Positions 17,427 through 25,011 of a stretch of 64,000 nucleotides of DNA are shown in pieces. Where the stretch lies: assembly GCF_900114185.1 (NCBI RefSeq), contig NZ_FOSE01000001.1, forward strand, positions 335,749 to 399,748, written 5' to 3'. Positions within the stretch are counted from its first letter, which is position 1. Each line of letters starts with the position of its first letter. The notes below the pieces were generated by a model. That model was not told the origin of the DNA. It saw only the letters and a program-made list of their open reading frames with translations, and ran no database searches. This DNA comes from Cellulomonas sp. KH9. Lineage in GTDB: Bacteria; Actinomycetota; Actinomycetes; Actinomycetales; Cellulomonadaceae. The translations under genes were made by a program, and so were the position numbers.

Positions 17427-18289
17427 GGGCGTCCCCCCGCGTCGGGCGCGGCCGTCGCGGCCAGGCCGGTGAACCCGGTGAGGACGTACCCGCACGCGTC
17501 GACGTGCGCGCGGGTGCGGGGCGACGTCAGCGCCGCGAGCTCGTCGGCCCACCGGTAGCCCCAGGCGAACCGCCCGGCGTCGGGGTCGTGCGCGACGCCC
17601 GGGTGGGCGTTGACCTCGAGCGTGCGCGCGCCGCGCGCGGCGGCGGCCGTGAGCGTCGCGACCCAGCGGTCCTCGTCCATCGCGCCCGCCTCGTCGAGGC
17701 CCGCGTGGTCGTCGGTGGTCGTCAGGCCCGCCCGCCGCAGCCGCCGGTGCAGCCCGCGCCCCAGGACGCCGACGCCCGCACCGGTGACGCCCCGCGCGTG
17801 GCTGCGGGGGAGCCGGACCGCACCGATGCCGGCGCCGACGGCGAGCTCGGTGACCACCCGTCCCACGACCGGCCACAGGTGCGTGTGCTGGTGGGTGTCC
17901 AGGTGCGTGACCGGCACGCCCACCCCCTGCACGCGCTCCAGCTGGGCGGCCAGCTCGCGGCGCACGTCGTCCGGGTCGATGCGGCCGGCGAGCCCGCGGG
18001 CCACGACCGTGCGGTAGCCGAGCGGGAAGCGGCCCGTCCGGTGCTCGACGAGGGTGGGGACCTCGCGGGCGGACAGCAGCGGCGGGTCCTCCCCGACGAG
18101 CGCGAGGTGCGCACCGAGCTCGAGCGTCGGGTGGTCCCGCAGCACCCGGGCCGCGTCGTCGAAGGCGGTGCCCACCGCGAGCAGCGACGTCGCCGTCACC
18201 ACGCCGTCGACGTGCGCGCGCCGCACCGCCTCGTTCACCCCGGCGGTGAGCCCCAGGTCGTCCGCCGTGACGACGAGCGACCGGGTCAC
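17423..18289 (-). CDS. YdjC/ChbG/HpnK-family deacetylase
   Basis: A 288-residue carbohydrate deacetylase of the YdjC family. The metal site is visible: Asp10-Asp11 in VTADDLG, His61 in GAHLAL, and His133/His135 in THLDTHQHTHLWP. Family members remove an N-acetyl group from chitobiose-type sugars (ChbG) or from hopanoid-linked sugars (HpnK). The start is GTG 18289, overlapping the GT2 stop by GTGA. Together with two glycosyltransferases and a methyltransferase it probably deacetylates a lipid-linked amino sugar; this is inferred from context. Confidence 0.9.
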   Translation of the reverse strand: MTRSLVVTADDLGLTAGVNEAVRRAHVDGVVTATSLLAVGTAFDDAARVLRDHPTLELGAHLALVGEDPPLLSAREVPTLVEHRTGRFPLGYRTVVARGLAGRIDPDDVRRELAAQLERVQGVGVPVTHLDTHQHTHLWPVVGRVVTELAVGAGIGAVRLPRSHARGVTGAGVGVLGRGLHRRLRRAGLTTTDDHAGLDEAGAMDEDRWVATLTAAAARGARTLEVNAHPGVAHDPDAGRFAWGYRWADELAALTSPRTRAHVDACGYVLTGFTGLAATAAPDAGGRP

Positions 18290-19056
18290 GTGCGGGCCCG
18301 CGCGGGCCGCGCGGGCAGGCTGCGCAGCTCGCGCCGCAGCGTCCGCATCTCGTCGAGCATCGTGCGGATCACCCCGAGGGACGAGAGCGTCGAGACCCCG
18401 CGCGTGCGCGGGAAGTAGTCGACACCGATCTGCAGCACCTCGAAGCCGGCCTTCTGCGCCCGCACCAGCAGCTCGGCGTCGATGAACGACCCCTCGCTGC
18501 GCAGGGCCACGTGGTCCAGCACCTCGCGGCGGACCAGCTTGAACGCGAAGTTCACGTCCCGCACGCGGGTGCCGAACATGAGCCGGACCAGGCCGTTGTA
18601 GAGGAACGAGTACACGGCCCGGCGCGGGCCCTCGCCCGTGCGGTCCAGCCGGTACGCGCTGACGATGTCGACCTCGTAGGTCTGCAGGACGCGCAGCGCC
18701 CGTTCGAGCTCGCGCATCTCGAACGGGAGGTCCGCGTCGGTGTACAGCACGACGTCGCCCTTCGCGGCGTCGAAGCCCGAGCGCATCGACCCCCCGAGCT
18801 TGCGGTTGACCGGGTGGTGGACCACGCGCACGTGCGGGTCGTCGGCGGCCAGCGCGTCGGCGAGCTGCGGGGTGCGGTCGGTCGACGCGTCGTCGACGAC
18901 GATGATCTCGTAGTCGCGCGTCCGCCCGGTCTCGACCAGCTCGCGGCACGTCACGGACGCGGCCGCCACGGCGCGCTCGATGTACTCCTCCTCGTTCCAC
19001 ATCGGGAAGAACACGGAGACGAGCGACAGCGGCTCGGGCCCCTGCGTGGACGTCAT
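18286..19056 (-). CDS. GT2 polyprenyl-phosphate glycosyltransferase-like
   Basis: A 256-residue GT-A enzyme. The nucleotide-sugar site shows FFPMWNEEEYIERAV, VVDDASTDRT and the metal-binding DAD at 107-109 in VLYTDADLPFE; NRKLGGSMRSGF follows the pattern of dolichyl/polyprenyl-phosphate mannose synthases (DPM1/GtrB type). There is no C-terminal membrane domain, as in the soluble DPM1 form. The upstream gene encodes a PIG-V-type membrane enzyme that would use a polyprenyl-phosphate sugar, so donor synthesis and use are encoded side by side. Overlaps: ATGA with the upstream gene and GTGA with the downstream gene. Confidence 0.9.
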   Translation of the reverse strand: MTSTQGPEPLSLVSVFFPMWNEEEYIERAVAAASVTCRELVETGRTRDYEIIVVDDASTDRTPQLADALAADDPHVRVVHHPVNRKLGGSMRSGFDAAKGDVVLYTDADLPFEMRELERALRVLQTYEVDIVSAYRLDRTGEGPRRAVYSFLYNGLVRLMFGTRVRDVNFAFKLVRREVLDHVALRSEGSFIDAELLVRAQKAGFEVLQIGVDYFPRTRGVSTLSSLGVIRTMLDEMRTLRRELRSLPARPARART

Positions 19057-20318
19057 GACACTGCCACCCCTCTGCCGAACAGGAACGTGAGCACCACGAG
19101 CAGCACCCCGCACACGGTCAGCGTGAGCGGTGCCACCCACCGGCGGGTGCGGGTCGCGAGCAGGTCACCCGCCGCGGCCAGCACGGGGAACGCCACCAGC
19201 ACGTACCGGCCGGTCCCCATGAAGTCCTTGGTCCCGACGATCGGGATGAGCAGCACCACGGCGGCGAACGCGGCGTAGCCCCAGCCGAACAGCCGCTGCA
19301 CGCGGCGCAGCAGCAGCACCGCGCACGCGCAGGCCACGGCCTGCAGCGTCAGCAGCACCGCGATGTCGTACGGGCCCCGCAGGAGCGTGCCCAGGAACAC
19401 CACCTTGAACCAGGTGCGCGGCCCGACGCCCTGGTTCCAGCCCGGTGCCGACTCCACCTCGACGAACGCGAGGGGGTTGCCGAACTCCAGCCACAGGTAC
19501 AGGCACCAGCCCGCCAGGCCGAGGCCCGACGCGAGCACGGCCACGTGCCGCGGTCGCACGTCGCGGACGGCCGCGAGCACGTCACGCCACCCCGGGCGGG
19601 GTGGCGTGCCCGGCGCGCGTCCGGTCGCCGGGTCGGCCGCCGCGGGGGGCAGGGCCTCGAGCCCCCGTGCCGCGCGCCGGTCCTCCGCGAGGATCTCCAG
19701 CGTCCGCACCACCAGCCCGACGGCCACGGCGACGCCCACCGGCCGGCCCGCGGTGGCGACCGCGCCGACCAGGCCCGCGGCGAGGTACCACCGGCGCTCG
19801 AGCAGCAGGAACGCTCCCACGGCGCTGAGCAGGAACAGCGCGTCGGCGTACATGGGGCCGTAGAGGAAGAAGGCGTACGGGTAGAGCAGCAGCACGGCGA
19901 CCGCCGGCACGGCCGACCGGCGCGGCAGCCGCTGCCGCGCCCAGGACGCGAACAGCACGACCGCGACGAGGCCGCACAGCACGCTCAGCAGCTGACCGGC
20001 GACCTGGTGGTCGCCCAGGACCTCCGACAGCCCGCGGACGCCCAGCGGGTACGCCGGGAAGAACGCGACCGACGACTGCTGCCCCGGCACGTACGCGTAG
20101 CCCTCCCGCACGATGTCGAGGTACCAGCCCGCGTCGTACTGGAACCAGCCGTCGAGCCAGGTGGGGCCCGCCAGGTCGGGGTCCTGGCGCGGCTGCGAGC
20201 GCGTCGCGAGCGCGACCACCACCGACAGCGCCACCACGAGACCCGCGAAGGCGCCGGCCACCGCCAGGCCGTACCGCCACCCCGCGCCGCGGCCCGTGCG
20301 GGGCGGGTCCGCCGTCAT
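19053..20318 (-). CDS. PIG-V-type GT-C membrane mannosyltransferase
   Basis: A 421-residue membrane protein with about ten hydrophobic helices. The first luminal loop has the PIG-V hallmark WFQYDAGWYLDIVREGYAYV with its acidic residue, and FFPAYPLGVRG follows. A hydrophilic loop of about 45 residues separates the two halves. PIG-V relatives transfer a hexose, classically mannose, from a polyprenyl-phosphate sugar outside the membrane. It is the first gene of a four-gene operon in which every junction overlaps by 4 nt. ATG 20318 was chosen; a GTG 18 nt upstream is the alternative. Confidence 0.88.
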   Translation of the reverse strand: MTADPPRTGRGAGWRYGLAVAGAFAGLVVALSVVVALATRSQPRQDPDLAGPTWLDGWFQYDAGWYLDIVREGYAYVPGQQSSVAFFPAYPLGVRGLSEVLGDHQVAGQLLSVLCGLVAVVLFASWARQRLPRRSAVPAVAVLLLYPYAFFLYGPMYADALFLLSAVGAFLLLERRWYLAAGLVGAVATAGRPVGVAVAVGLVVRTLEILAEDRRAARGLEALPPAAADPATGRAPGTPPRPGWRDVLAAVRDVRPRHVAVLASGLGLAGWCLYLWLEFGNPLAFVEVESAPGWNQGVGPRTWFKVVFLGTLLRGPYDIAVLLTLQAVACACAVLLLRRVQRLFGWGYAAFAAVVLLIPIVGTKDFMGTGRYVLVAFPVLAAAGDLLATRTRRWVAPLTLTVCGVLLVVLTFLFGRGVAVS

Positions 20319-20467
20319 CGAGGTCGGTGCCACGTGCCCCCCTGCCCTTCCCGTCCGGTGAGCCCGGCGACGGACGTCGCGAGCATAGGGTGAGACGTCC
20401 GACGGGCGGACGGGGTTGGGTCGCAGACGGGTGACGATCGGGTGACGGTTCGCCGCGGTGGTACCGC

Positions 20468-21325
20468 GTGATCGGTCTGGTGGCCGTCGCGGGTGCCGCC
20501 CTGTGCTCCGGCGCCGCCGTCGTGCTGCAGGCGGTCGCGGTGCGCCGGCTGCCCGACGACGCGGGCCTCGGCACGACGCTGGTGCGTCGCCTCGTGACGT
20601 CCCCCGCCTACGTCGCGGCGCTCGCGCTGGTGGCCCTCGGGTTCGGCCTGTCGTTCCTCGCGCTGCGCACGCTCCCGCTGTTCCTCGTGCAGGCGGGCCG
20701 TGCGTCGGGGCTGGCGGTGGCCGCCGTCCTGGCGGTGGTGGTGCTCGGGGCCCGGCTGGGGCCGCGCGACGCCGGGGGCCTGGCGGCGCTGGGCGTCGGC
20801 CTCGTGGGCCTGGCGCTGAGCGTGGCACCGGCGCCCGTGACGGGCGCGCCGGCCGGTGTCCCCGTCGGCCTGCTGGTGGCGGCCGTGGCGCTGGCGGTCG
20901 TGGCGTGGCGGGTCGCCGCCCGGCCGCCGTCCACGCGCACGGGGCTGGTGCTCGCGGCCGCCGCGGGCTGCGGGTACGCGCTGCTGGCGCTCGCGGCGCA
21001 CGTCGTCGACCTGTCCCAGCCGCTCCGCGTCCTGCTCGACCCCGCGCTGTGGGTGGGCGGGGCGGGGGGTGTCCTCGCCCTGGCGCTGACCGCGCTCGCG
21101 CTGCGACGTGCGCCCGTGGTGCCCGTGACGGCGGTGACGGTCGCCACCGAGACCTGCCTGGGCGCCCTGCTCGGGCTCGTGCTGGTGGGGGACGAGGCGC
21201 TGCCGGGCCGGGGGCTGCTCGCCACCGCCGCGTTCGCCCTGGTGCTCGCCGGTGCCCTGGCGGTCGCGCGGTTCGGCTCGCCCGACGCGCTCACCGAGCC
21301 CGAGCGCGTCACCGCACAGGGCTGA
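20468..21325 (+). CDS. DMT/EamA-like membrane transporter
   Basis: A 285-residue membrane protein of about nine helices with the internal-repeat look of the drug/metabolite transporter superfamily: AAVVLQAVAVRRLP near the start, LVQAGRASGLAVAAVLAV in the first half, and VVPVTAVTVATETCLGALLG in the second. The start is GTG 20468. The substrate is unknown. It is divergent from the glycosyltransferase operon, and its last 17 nt overlap the 3' end of the convergent galE gene. Confidence 0.85.
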   Translation: MIGLVAVAGAALCSGAAVVLQAVAVRRLPDDAGLGTTLVRRLVTSPAYVAALALVALGFGLSFLALRTLPLFLVQAGRASGLAVAAVLAVVVLGARLGPRDAGGLAALGVGLVGLALSVAPAPVTGAPAGVPVGLLVAAVALAVVAWRVAARPPSTRTGLVLAAAAGCGYALLALAAHVVDLSQPLRVLLDPALWVGGAGGVLALALTALALRRAPVVPVTAVTVATETCLGALLGLVLVGDEALPGRGLLATAAFALVLAGALAVARFGSPDALTEPERVTAQG

Positions 21326-22295
21326 CCTGCCCGGTGCGCGCCGCCGCCCACGCGCTGCGCAGCACGGCGTCCAGGTCGTGCCGGGCGGACCAGCCCAGCC
21401 GGGCGCGTGCCCGGTCGACGGCCGCGACCACCGCGGCGGGGTCGCCCGGGCGGCGCGGCCCGGCCTGCACCGCGAGGTCGCGCCCGTCGAGGGTGCACAG
21501 CCGGCGCACCACCTCCAGCACGGAGGCCCCGGTGCCGGTGCCCACGTTGAGCACCTCGGCGCGGGGCGGCCCCGTCGCCGCACCGAGCGCGCGCAGCGCG
21601 GCCACGTGGGCGTCCGCGACGTCCCGCACGTCGACCAGGTCCCGCACGCAGGTGCCGTCGGGCGTGGGGTAGTCCATCCCGTTGACCTGCGGCGTCGCGC
21701 CGCGCGCCAGCGTGCCCAGCACGGTGGTGACGAGGTTGGCCTCCTCGTCGTCGCGCAGCACCGGCGAGCCGGCACCCGCCACGTTGAAGTAGCGCAGGCA
21801 GAAGGACCGGACGCCCGCGGTGGTGGCGGCGGCCACGAGCCGCTCGCCCTGCAGCTTGGTGTCCCCGTAGGGGCTCATGGGCGCCGCCGGGCTGTCCTCG
21901 TCGACCACCGCGGTGTCCGGCCACCCGTACACCGCGGCCGACGAGGAGAACACCAGGTGCGGCACCCCCGCCGCCGCCATGGCCGCCAGGACGTGCGCCG
22001 TACCGCCCACGTTCTGCTCGTGGTACCACCGCGGCCGGGCCACCGACTCCTCGACCTTCTTGCGGGCGGCCAGGTGCACCACGGCGGTGACCTCCCACCG
22101 GGTGCAGACGTCCGTCAGCGCCGCGACCGCGGCCGGCTCCGCGAGGTCGAGGCGCACCAGCGGCACCCCGGGCACCCGGTCGACGCGGCCCGTCGACAGG
22201 TCGTCCACGACGACCGGGCGACGCCCGGAACGCCGCAGCGCGTCCACGACGTGCCCGCCGATGTACCCCGCCCCGCCGGTCACCAGCACGCTCAC
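21309..22295 (-). CDS. galE: UDP-glucose 4-epimerase
   Basis: A 328-residue extended SDR, the normal GalE length. It shows the NAD motif VTGGAGYIGG (5-14), the LAARKKVEESV helix, catalytic SSSAAVYG (117-124) with Tyr143 and Lys147 in SPYGDTK, and RYFNVAGA for substrate binding. It interconverts UDP-glucose and UDP-galactose for galactose use and cell-wall sugars. The start is GTG 22295. The leader of 86 nt to the UDG stop carries an 18-bp direct repeat. It is not in a gal operon; the GH36 galactosidase in this window is 24 kb away. Confidence 0.95.
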   Translation of the reverse strand: MSVLVTGGAGYIGGHVVDALRRSGRRPVVVDDLSTGRVDRVPGVPLVRLDLAEPAAVAALTDVCTRWEVTAVVHLAARKKVEESVARPRWYHEQNVGGTAHVLAAMAAAGVPHLVFSSSAAVYGWPDTAVVDEDSPAAPMSPYGDTKLQGERLVAAATTAGVRSFCLRYFNVAGAGSPVLRDDEEANLVTTVLGTLARGATPQVNGMDYPTPDGTCVRDLVDVRDVADAHVAALRALGAATGPPRAEVLNVGTGTGASVLEVVRRLCTLDGRDLAVQAGPRRPGDPAAVVAAVDRARARLGWSARHDLDAVLRSAWAAARTGQVSPVR

Positions 22296-22311
22296 GGGGT
22301 GAGCGTACGAG

Positions 22312-22377
22312 CCGGGACGAACGTCGCGTGTCCACCCGGAGGGGGACAGCCGTCCTCTCCCGGGACGAACCTCGCGT
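22312..22377. repeat. 18-bp direct repeat upstream of galE
   Basis: CCGGGACGAAC-N-TCGCGT occurs at 22312-22329 and 22360-22377, differing only at one position (G/C), 48 bp apart. Both copies are between the galE start and the UDG stop codon. The spacing and orientation fit a pair of regulator sites on the galE promoter, but simple duplication is equally possible. Confidence 0.75.
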
Positions 22378-22381
22378 CGCG

Positions 22382-23116
22382 TCAGCCGGCGAGCTCGCGG
22401 GCCCGCAGGAGCACCGCGTCGAGCATCGCGGGGGTGAGCCGCCCGGTGAACGTGTTGTGCGGGCTCACGTGGAAGCACCCGAGCAGGACCAGCTCGGCGT
22501 CACCCCGCCGCAGCGTGAGCTCGGCCCCGTGCCCGAAGGCGGGGCGGGGACGCGGGACGTCCCAGCCCTGCTCGGCCAGCGTCGTGAGCAGCGCCTTCCA
22601 GCCGAACCCGCCCAGCACCACCGCGGCGCGCGGCGCGACGAGCTCCAGCTCACGGGCCAGCCACGGCCCGCACGTGCGGCGCTCGGCCGGCGTCGGCGCG
22701 TTCGCGGGTGGCGCGCACCGCACGGGGGCGGTCATCCGCAGCCCGGTGAGCACGAGCCCGTCGTCGCGGGACACCGAGGTCGGCTGCGACGCCAGGCCGA
22801 CGCGGTGCAGCGCGGCCACGAGGAAGTCGCCGGACCGGTCCCCGGTGAACATCCGGCCGGTGCGGTTGCCGCCGTCCGCGGCCGGGGCGAGCCCGACCAG
22901 CGCGATCCCGGCGTCCGCGTCGCCGAAGCCGGGCACGGGCCGGGCCCAGTACGTCTGCCCGCGGAACCGGGCGGGTGGGTCCGCCGCGGCGGCCTCCCGC
23001 CAGGCGACGAGCCGCGGGCACGCCCGGCAGGCCGTGACGACGCGGTCGAGCTCACCCACCGTGGTGGCCGCGGCAGCGGCGCGCACGACGTCGGCGGGGT
23101 CGTCCGTGCCCGCCAC
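22382..23116 (-). CDS. Family 5 uracil-DNA glycosylase (UdgB-like)
   Basis: A 244-residue Fe-S uracil-DNA glycosylase that removes uracil, and probably hypoxanthine, from DNA in base-excision repair. The four cluster cysteines are C30, C33 (ACRACPRL), C134 (PVRCAPP) and C149 (RRTCGPW). The active-site loop VGLAPAADGGNRTGRMFTGD matches family 5, where Ala replaces the catalytic Asp/Asn, and HVSPHNTFTG is the C-terminal His motif. It follows the YciO-like gene after 3 nt, so both are co-transcribed. Confidence 0.93.
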   Translation of the reverse strand: MAGTDDPADVVRAAAAATTVGELDRVVTACRACPRLVAWREAAAADPPARFRGQTYWARPVPGFGDADAGIALVGLAPAADGGNRTGRMFTGDRSGDFLVAALHRVGLASQPTSVSRDDGLVLTGLRMTAPVRCAPPANAPTPAERRTCGPWLARELELVAPRAAVVLGGFGWKALLTTLAEQGWDVPRPRPAFGHGAELTLRRGDAELVLLGCFHVSPHNTFTGRLTPAMLDAVLLRARELAG

Positions 23117-23119
23117 GGC

Positions 23120-23737
23120 TCAGAACCGGTCCGGGTCGCCCGCGCCCACCCGGACGACCTCCGGGGCCCCCGACGTCCAGTCGACGACCGTGGTGGGCTC
23201 GGTGCCGCGGTCGCCGGCGTCGACCACGGCGTCGAGCACGTCGTCGAGCTCCTCCTTGATCTGCCATCCCTCGGTCATCGGCCAGTCGTGGCCGGGCATC
23301 AGCAGGGACGACGAGAGCAGGGGCTCACCCAGCTCGCGCAGCAGGGCGTGCGTCACCGGGTCGTCGGGGATGCGGACACCGACCGAGCGCTTCTTGTCGT
23401 GCGCGAGGCGCCGCGGCACCTCCGGCGTCGCGGGCAGGATGAACGTGTACGGGCCGGGGGTGGCGGCCTTGATGGCGCGGAACGCGCTGTTGTCGAGGTG
23501 CACGAGCTGCCCGAGCTGCGCGAAGTCGCAGCACACCAGCGTGAAGTGGTGCCGGTCGTCGAGGTGCCGGATGCGGCGGATGCGCTCGGCCCCGTCGTGG
23601 TTGTCCATGCGCGTGCCCAGCGCGTACATCACGTCCGTGGGGTAGGCGATCACCGCGTCGTCCCGGAGCATCGCCACCACCTGGGCGATCGACCGCGGCT
23701 GCGGGTCGGTGGGGTGGACGTCGAAGTACCGGGCCAT
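23120..23737 (-). CDS. YciO/Sua5/YrdC-domain protein (threonylcarbamoyl-AMP synthase-like)
   Basis: A 205-residue protein with the YrdC fold. AVIAYPTDVMYALG, RIRRIRHLDDRHHFTLVC and GPYTFILPAT are the conserved substrate segments; VGVRIPDDPVTHALL corresponds to the family motif. The sequence is of the YciO branch rather than TsaC, so an RNA-binding or auxiliary role is possible besides threonylcarbamoyl-AMP synthesis for tRNA t6A. It is the first gene of a two-gene operon with the uracil-DNA glycosylase. Confidence 0.92.
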   Translation of the reverse strand: MARYFDVHPTDPQPRSIAQVVAMLRDDAVIAYPTDVMYALGTRMDNHDGAERIRRIRHLDDRHHFTLVCCDFAQLGQLVHLDNSAFRAIKAATPGPYTFILPATPEVPRRLAHDKKRSVGVRIPDDPVTHALLRELGEPLLSSSLLMPGHDWPMTEGWQIKEELDDVLDAVVDAGDRGTEPTTVVDWTSGAPEVVRVGAGDPDRF

Positions 23738-23788
23738 GCCGTCAGCGTAGGAGGCTCCTGCCCGCCGCGCGCGCGTGGCCCCGGCTCG

Positions 23789-23917
23789 TCACGGCAGCCG
23801 GTCGGTCAGCTGCGCGACGATCTGCGTGAGCAGCGCGGGCTGGGAGGCCACGGCGAGCGCCGCCCCGGCGGTGACGGCACCCACGACCGACACGACCCTC
23901 TGCAGCGCTGCCGCCAT
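23789..23917 (-). CDS. Possible small membrane protein, 42 residues
   Basis: A 42-residue reading frame, ATG 23917, with a purine-rich GGAGGTCGAGG upstream. It holds one hydrophobic stretch (VVSVVGAVTAGAALAVASQP). It sits between the YciO gene and the ABC exporter and has no recognised family. The codon positions are GC-biased as in real genes, but so short a frame could be fortuitous. The rest of the 287 nt up to 24204 shows no gene and should hold the exporter promoter. Confidence 0.4.
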   Translation of the reverse strand: MAAALQRVVSVVGAVTAGAALAVASQPALLTQIVAQLTDRLP

Positions 23918-24204
23918 GACCTCGACCTCCGTCCGCGTGCCACCCCCGTGGTGGCGTGGTGCCACCCTGCCGCCCGGTGCGGGGCCCGAACATCCGGGCC
24001 GGCCCCCGTTCGTCCCCGGGGGCACACCCCCGGTCGGGTCGGGGTCCGGTGCCGCGCACCACGCGGCGTCGGGCGGGCGCACCGCCCTCTGACCAGGACC
24101 GACGTCCCGACGTCGACCCTGAGTCCCGGGCCCCGCACGCTCAGGGTCGCGTCCGGGGCGGTCCCTGGTGCCGAGCGGACGCCCACGGGTGGACGATCGT
24201 CGGT

Positions 24205-25011
24205 GTGACCACCACCGACAGCACCCGGGCCGAGACGCCCATCGCCACCGCGCGCGGCCTCGTGCGCACCTACGGCTCCGGCCCCACCGCCGTGCACGCG
24301 CTCGCGGGCGTCGACCTCGACGTCCAGCGCGGCCGTCTCACCGCGACGATGGGCCCCTCGGGGTCCGGCAAGTCCACCCTCATGCACTGCCTCGCCGGCC
24401 TCGACCGGCCCACGTCCGGGACCGTCGTCGTCGACGGCGAGGAGGTGTCCTCGATGTCCGAGAGGCGCCTGACCCGGCTGCGCCGCGACCGCATCGGCTT
24501 CGTCTTCCAGGCGTTCAACCTGGTGCCGACGCTCACGGCGCTGGAGAACATCACGCTGCCCTTCGACATCGCGCGTCGCCCCGTCGACCGGGAGCACCTG
24601 GACGCCGTCGTGCAGGCCGTCGGCCTGTCCGACCGGCTGAGCCACAAGCCGGGCGAGCTGTCCGGCGGGCAGCAGCAGCGTGTCGCGTGCGCCCGCGCGC
24701 TCGTCACGCGCCCCGCCGTCGTCTTCGCGGACGAGCCGACGGGCAACCTCGACTCGTCGTCCGCGCACGAGGTGCTCTCGTTCCTGCGCCGCAGCGTCGA
24801 CGAGCTCGGGCAGTCGGTGGTCATGGTGACGCACGACCCCACAGCCGCGTCGTACGCCGACCGCGTCCTGTTCCTCGCCGACGGGCGCATCGTCGACGAG
24901 ATCTCCGACCCGACGCCGGACACCGTGCTCGAGCGGCTCGGCGCCCTGTCGCGCCGCCCGTCCGGTGCCGGGACGACCGACGGCACCGCCACCCCCGCCG
25001 AGGTGCGCTGA
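24205..25011 (+). CDS. MacB/LolD-type ABC ATP-binding protein
   Basis: A 268-residue ATPase with Walker A GPSGSGKSTLMH, Q-loop FQAFNLVPTL, signature LSGGQQQRVACARAL, Walker B VVFADEPTGNLDSSS and the H-loop MVTHDPTAASYADR, a full set. This class drives FtsX-domain transporters (MacB, LolCDE, BceAB) that work as mechanotransmitters rather than classical pumps. The start is GTG 24205. Its stop codon overlaps the permease ATG by one nucleotide (TGATG). Confidence 0.95.
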   Translation: MTTTDSTRAETPIATARGLVRTYGSGPTAVHALAGVDLDVQRGRLTATMGPSGSGKSTLMHCLAGLDRPTSGTVVVDGEEVSSMSERRLTRLRRDRIGFVFQAFNLVPTLTALENITLPFDIARRPVDREHLDAVVQAVGLSDRLSHKPGELSGGQQQRVACARALVTRPAVVFADEPTGNLDSSSAHEVLSFLRRSVDELGQSVVMVTHDPTAASYADRVLFLADGRIVDEISDPTPDTVLERLGALSRRPSGAGTTDGTATPAEVR

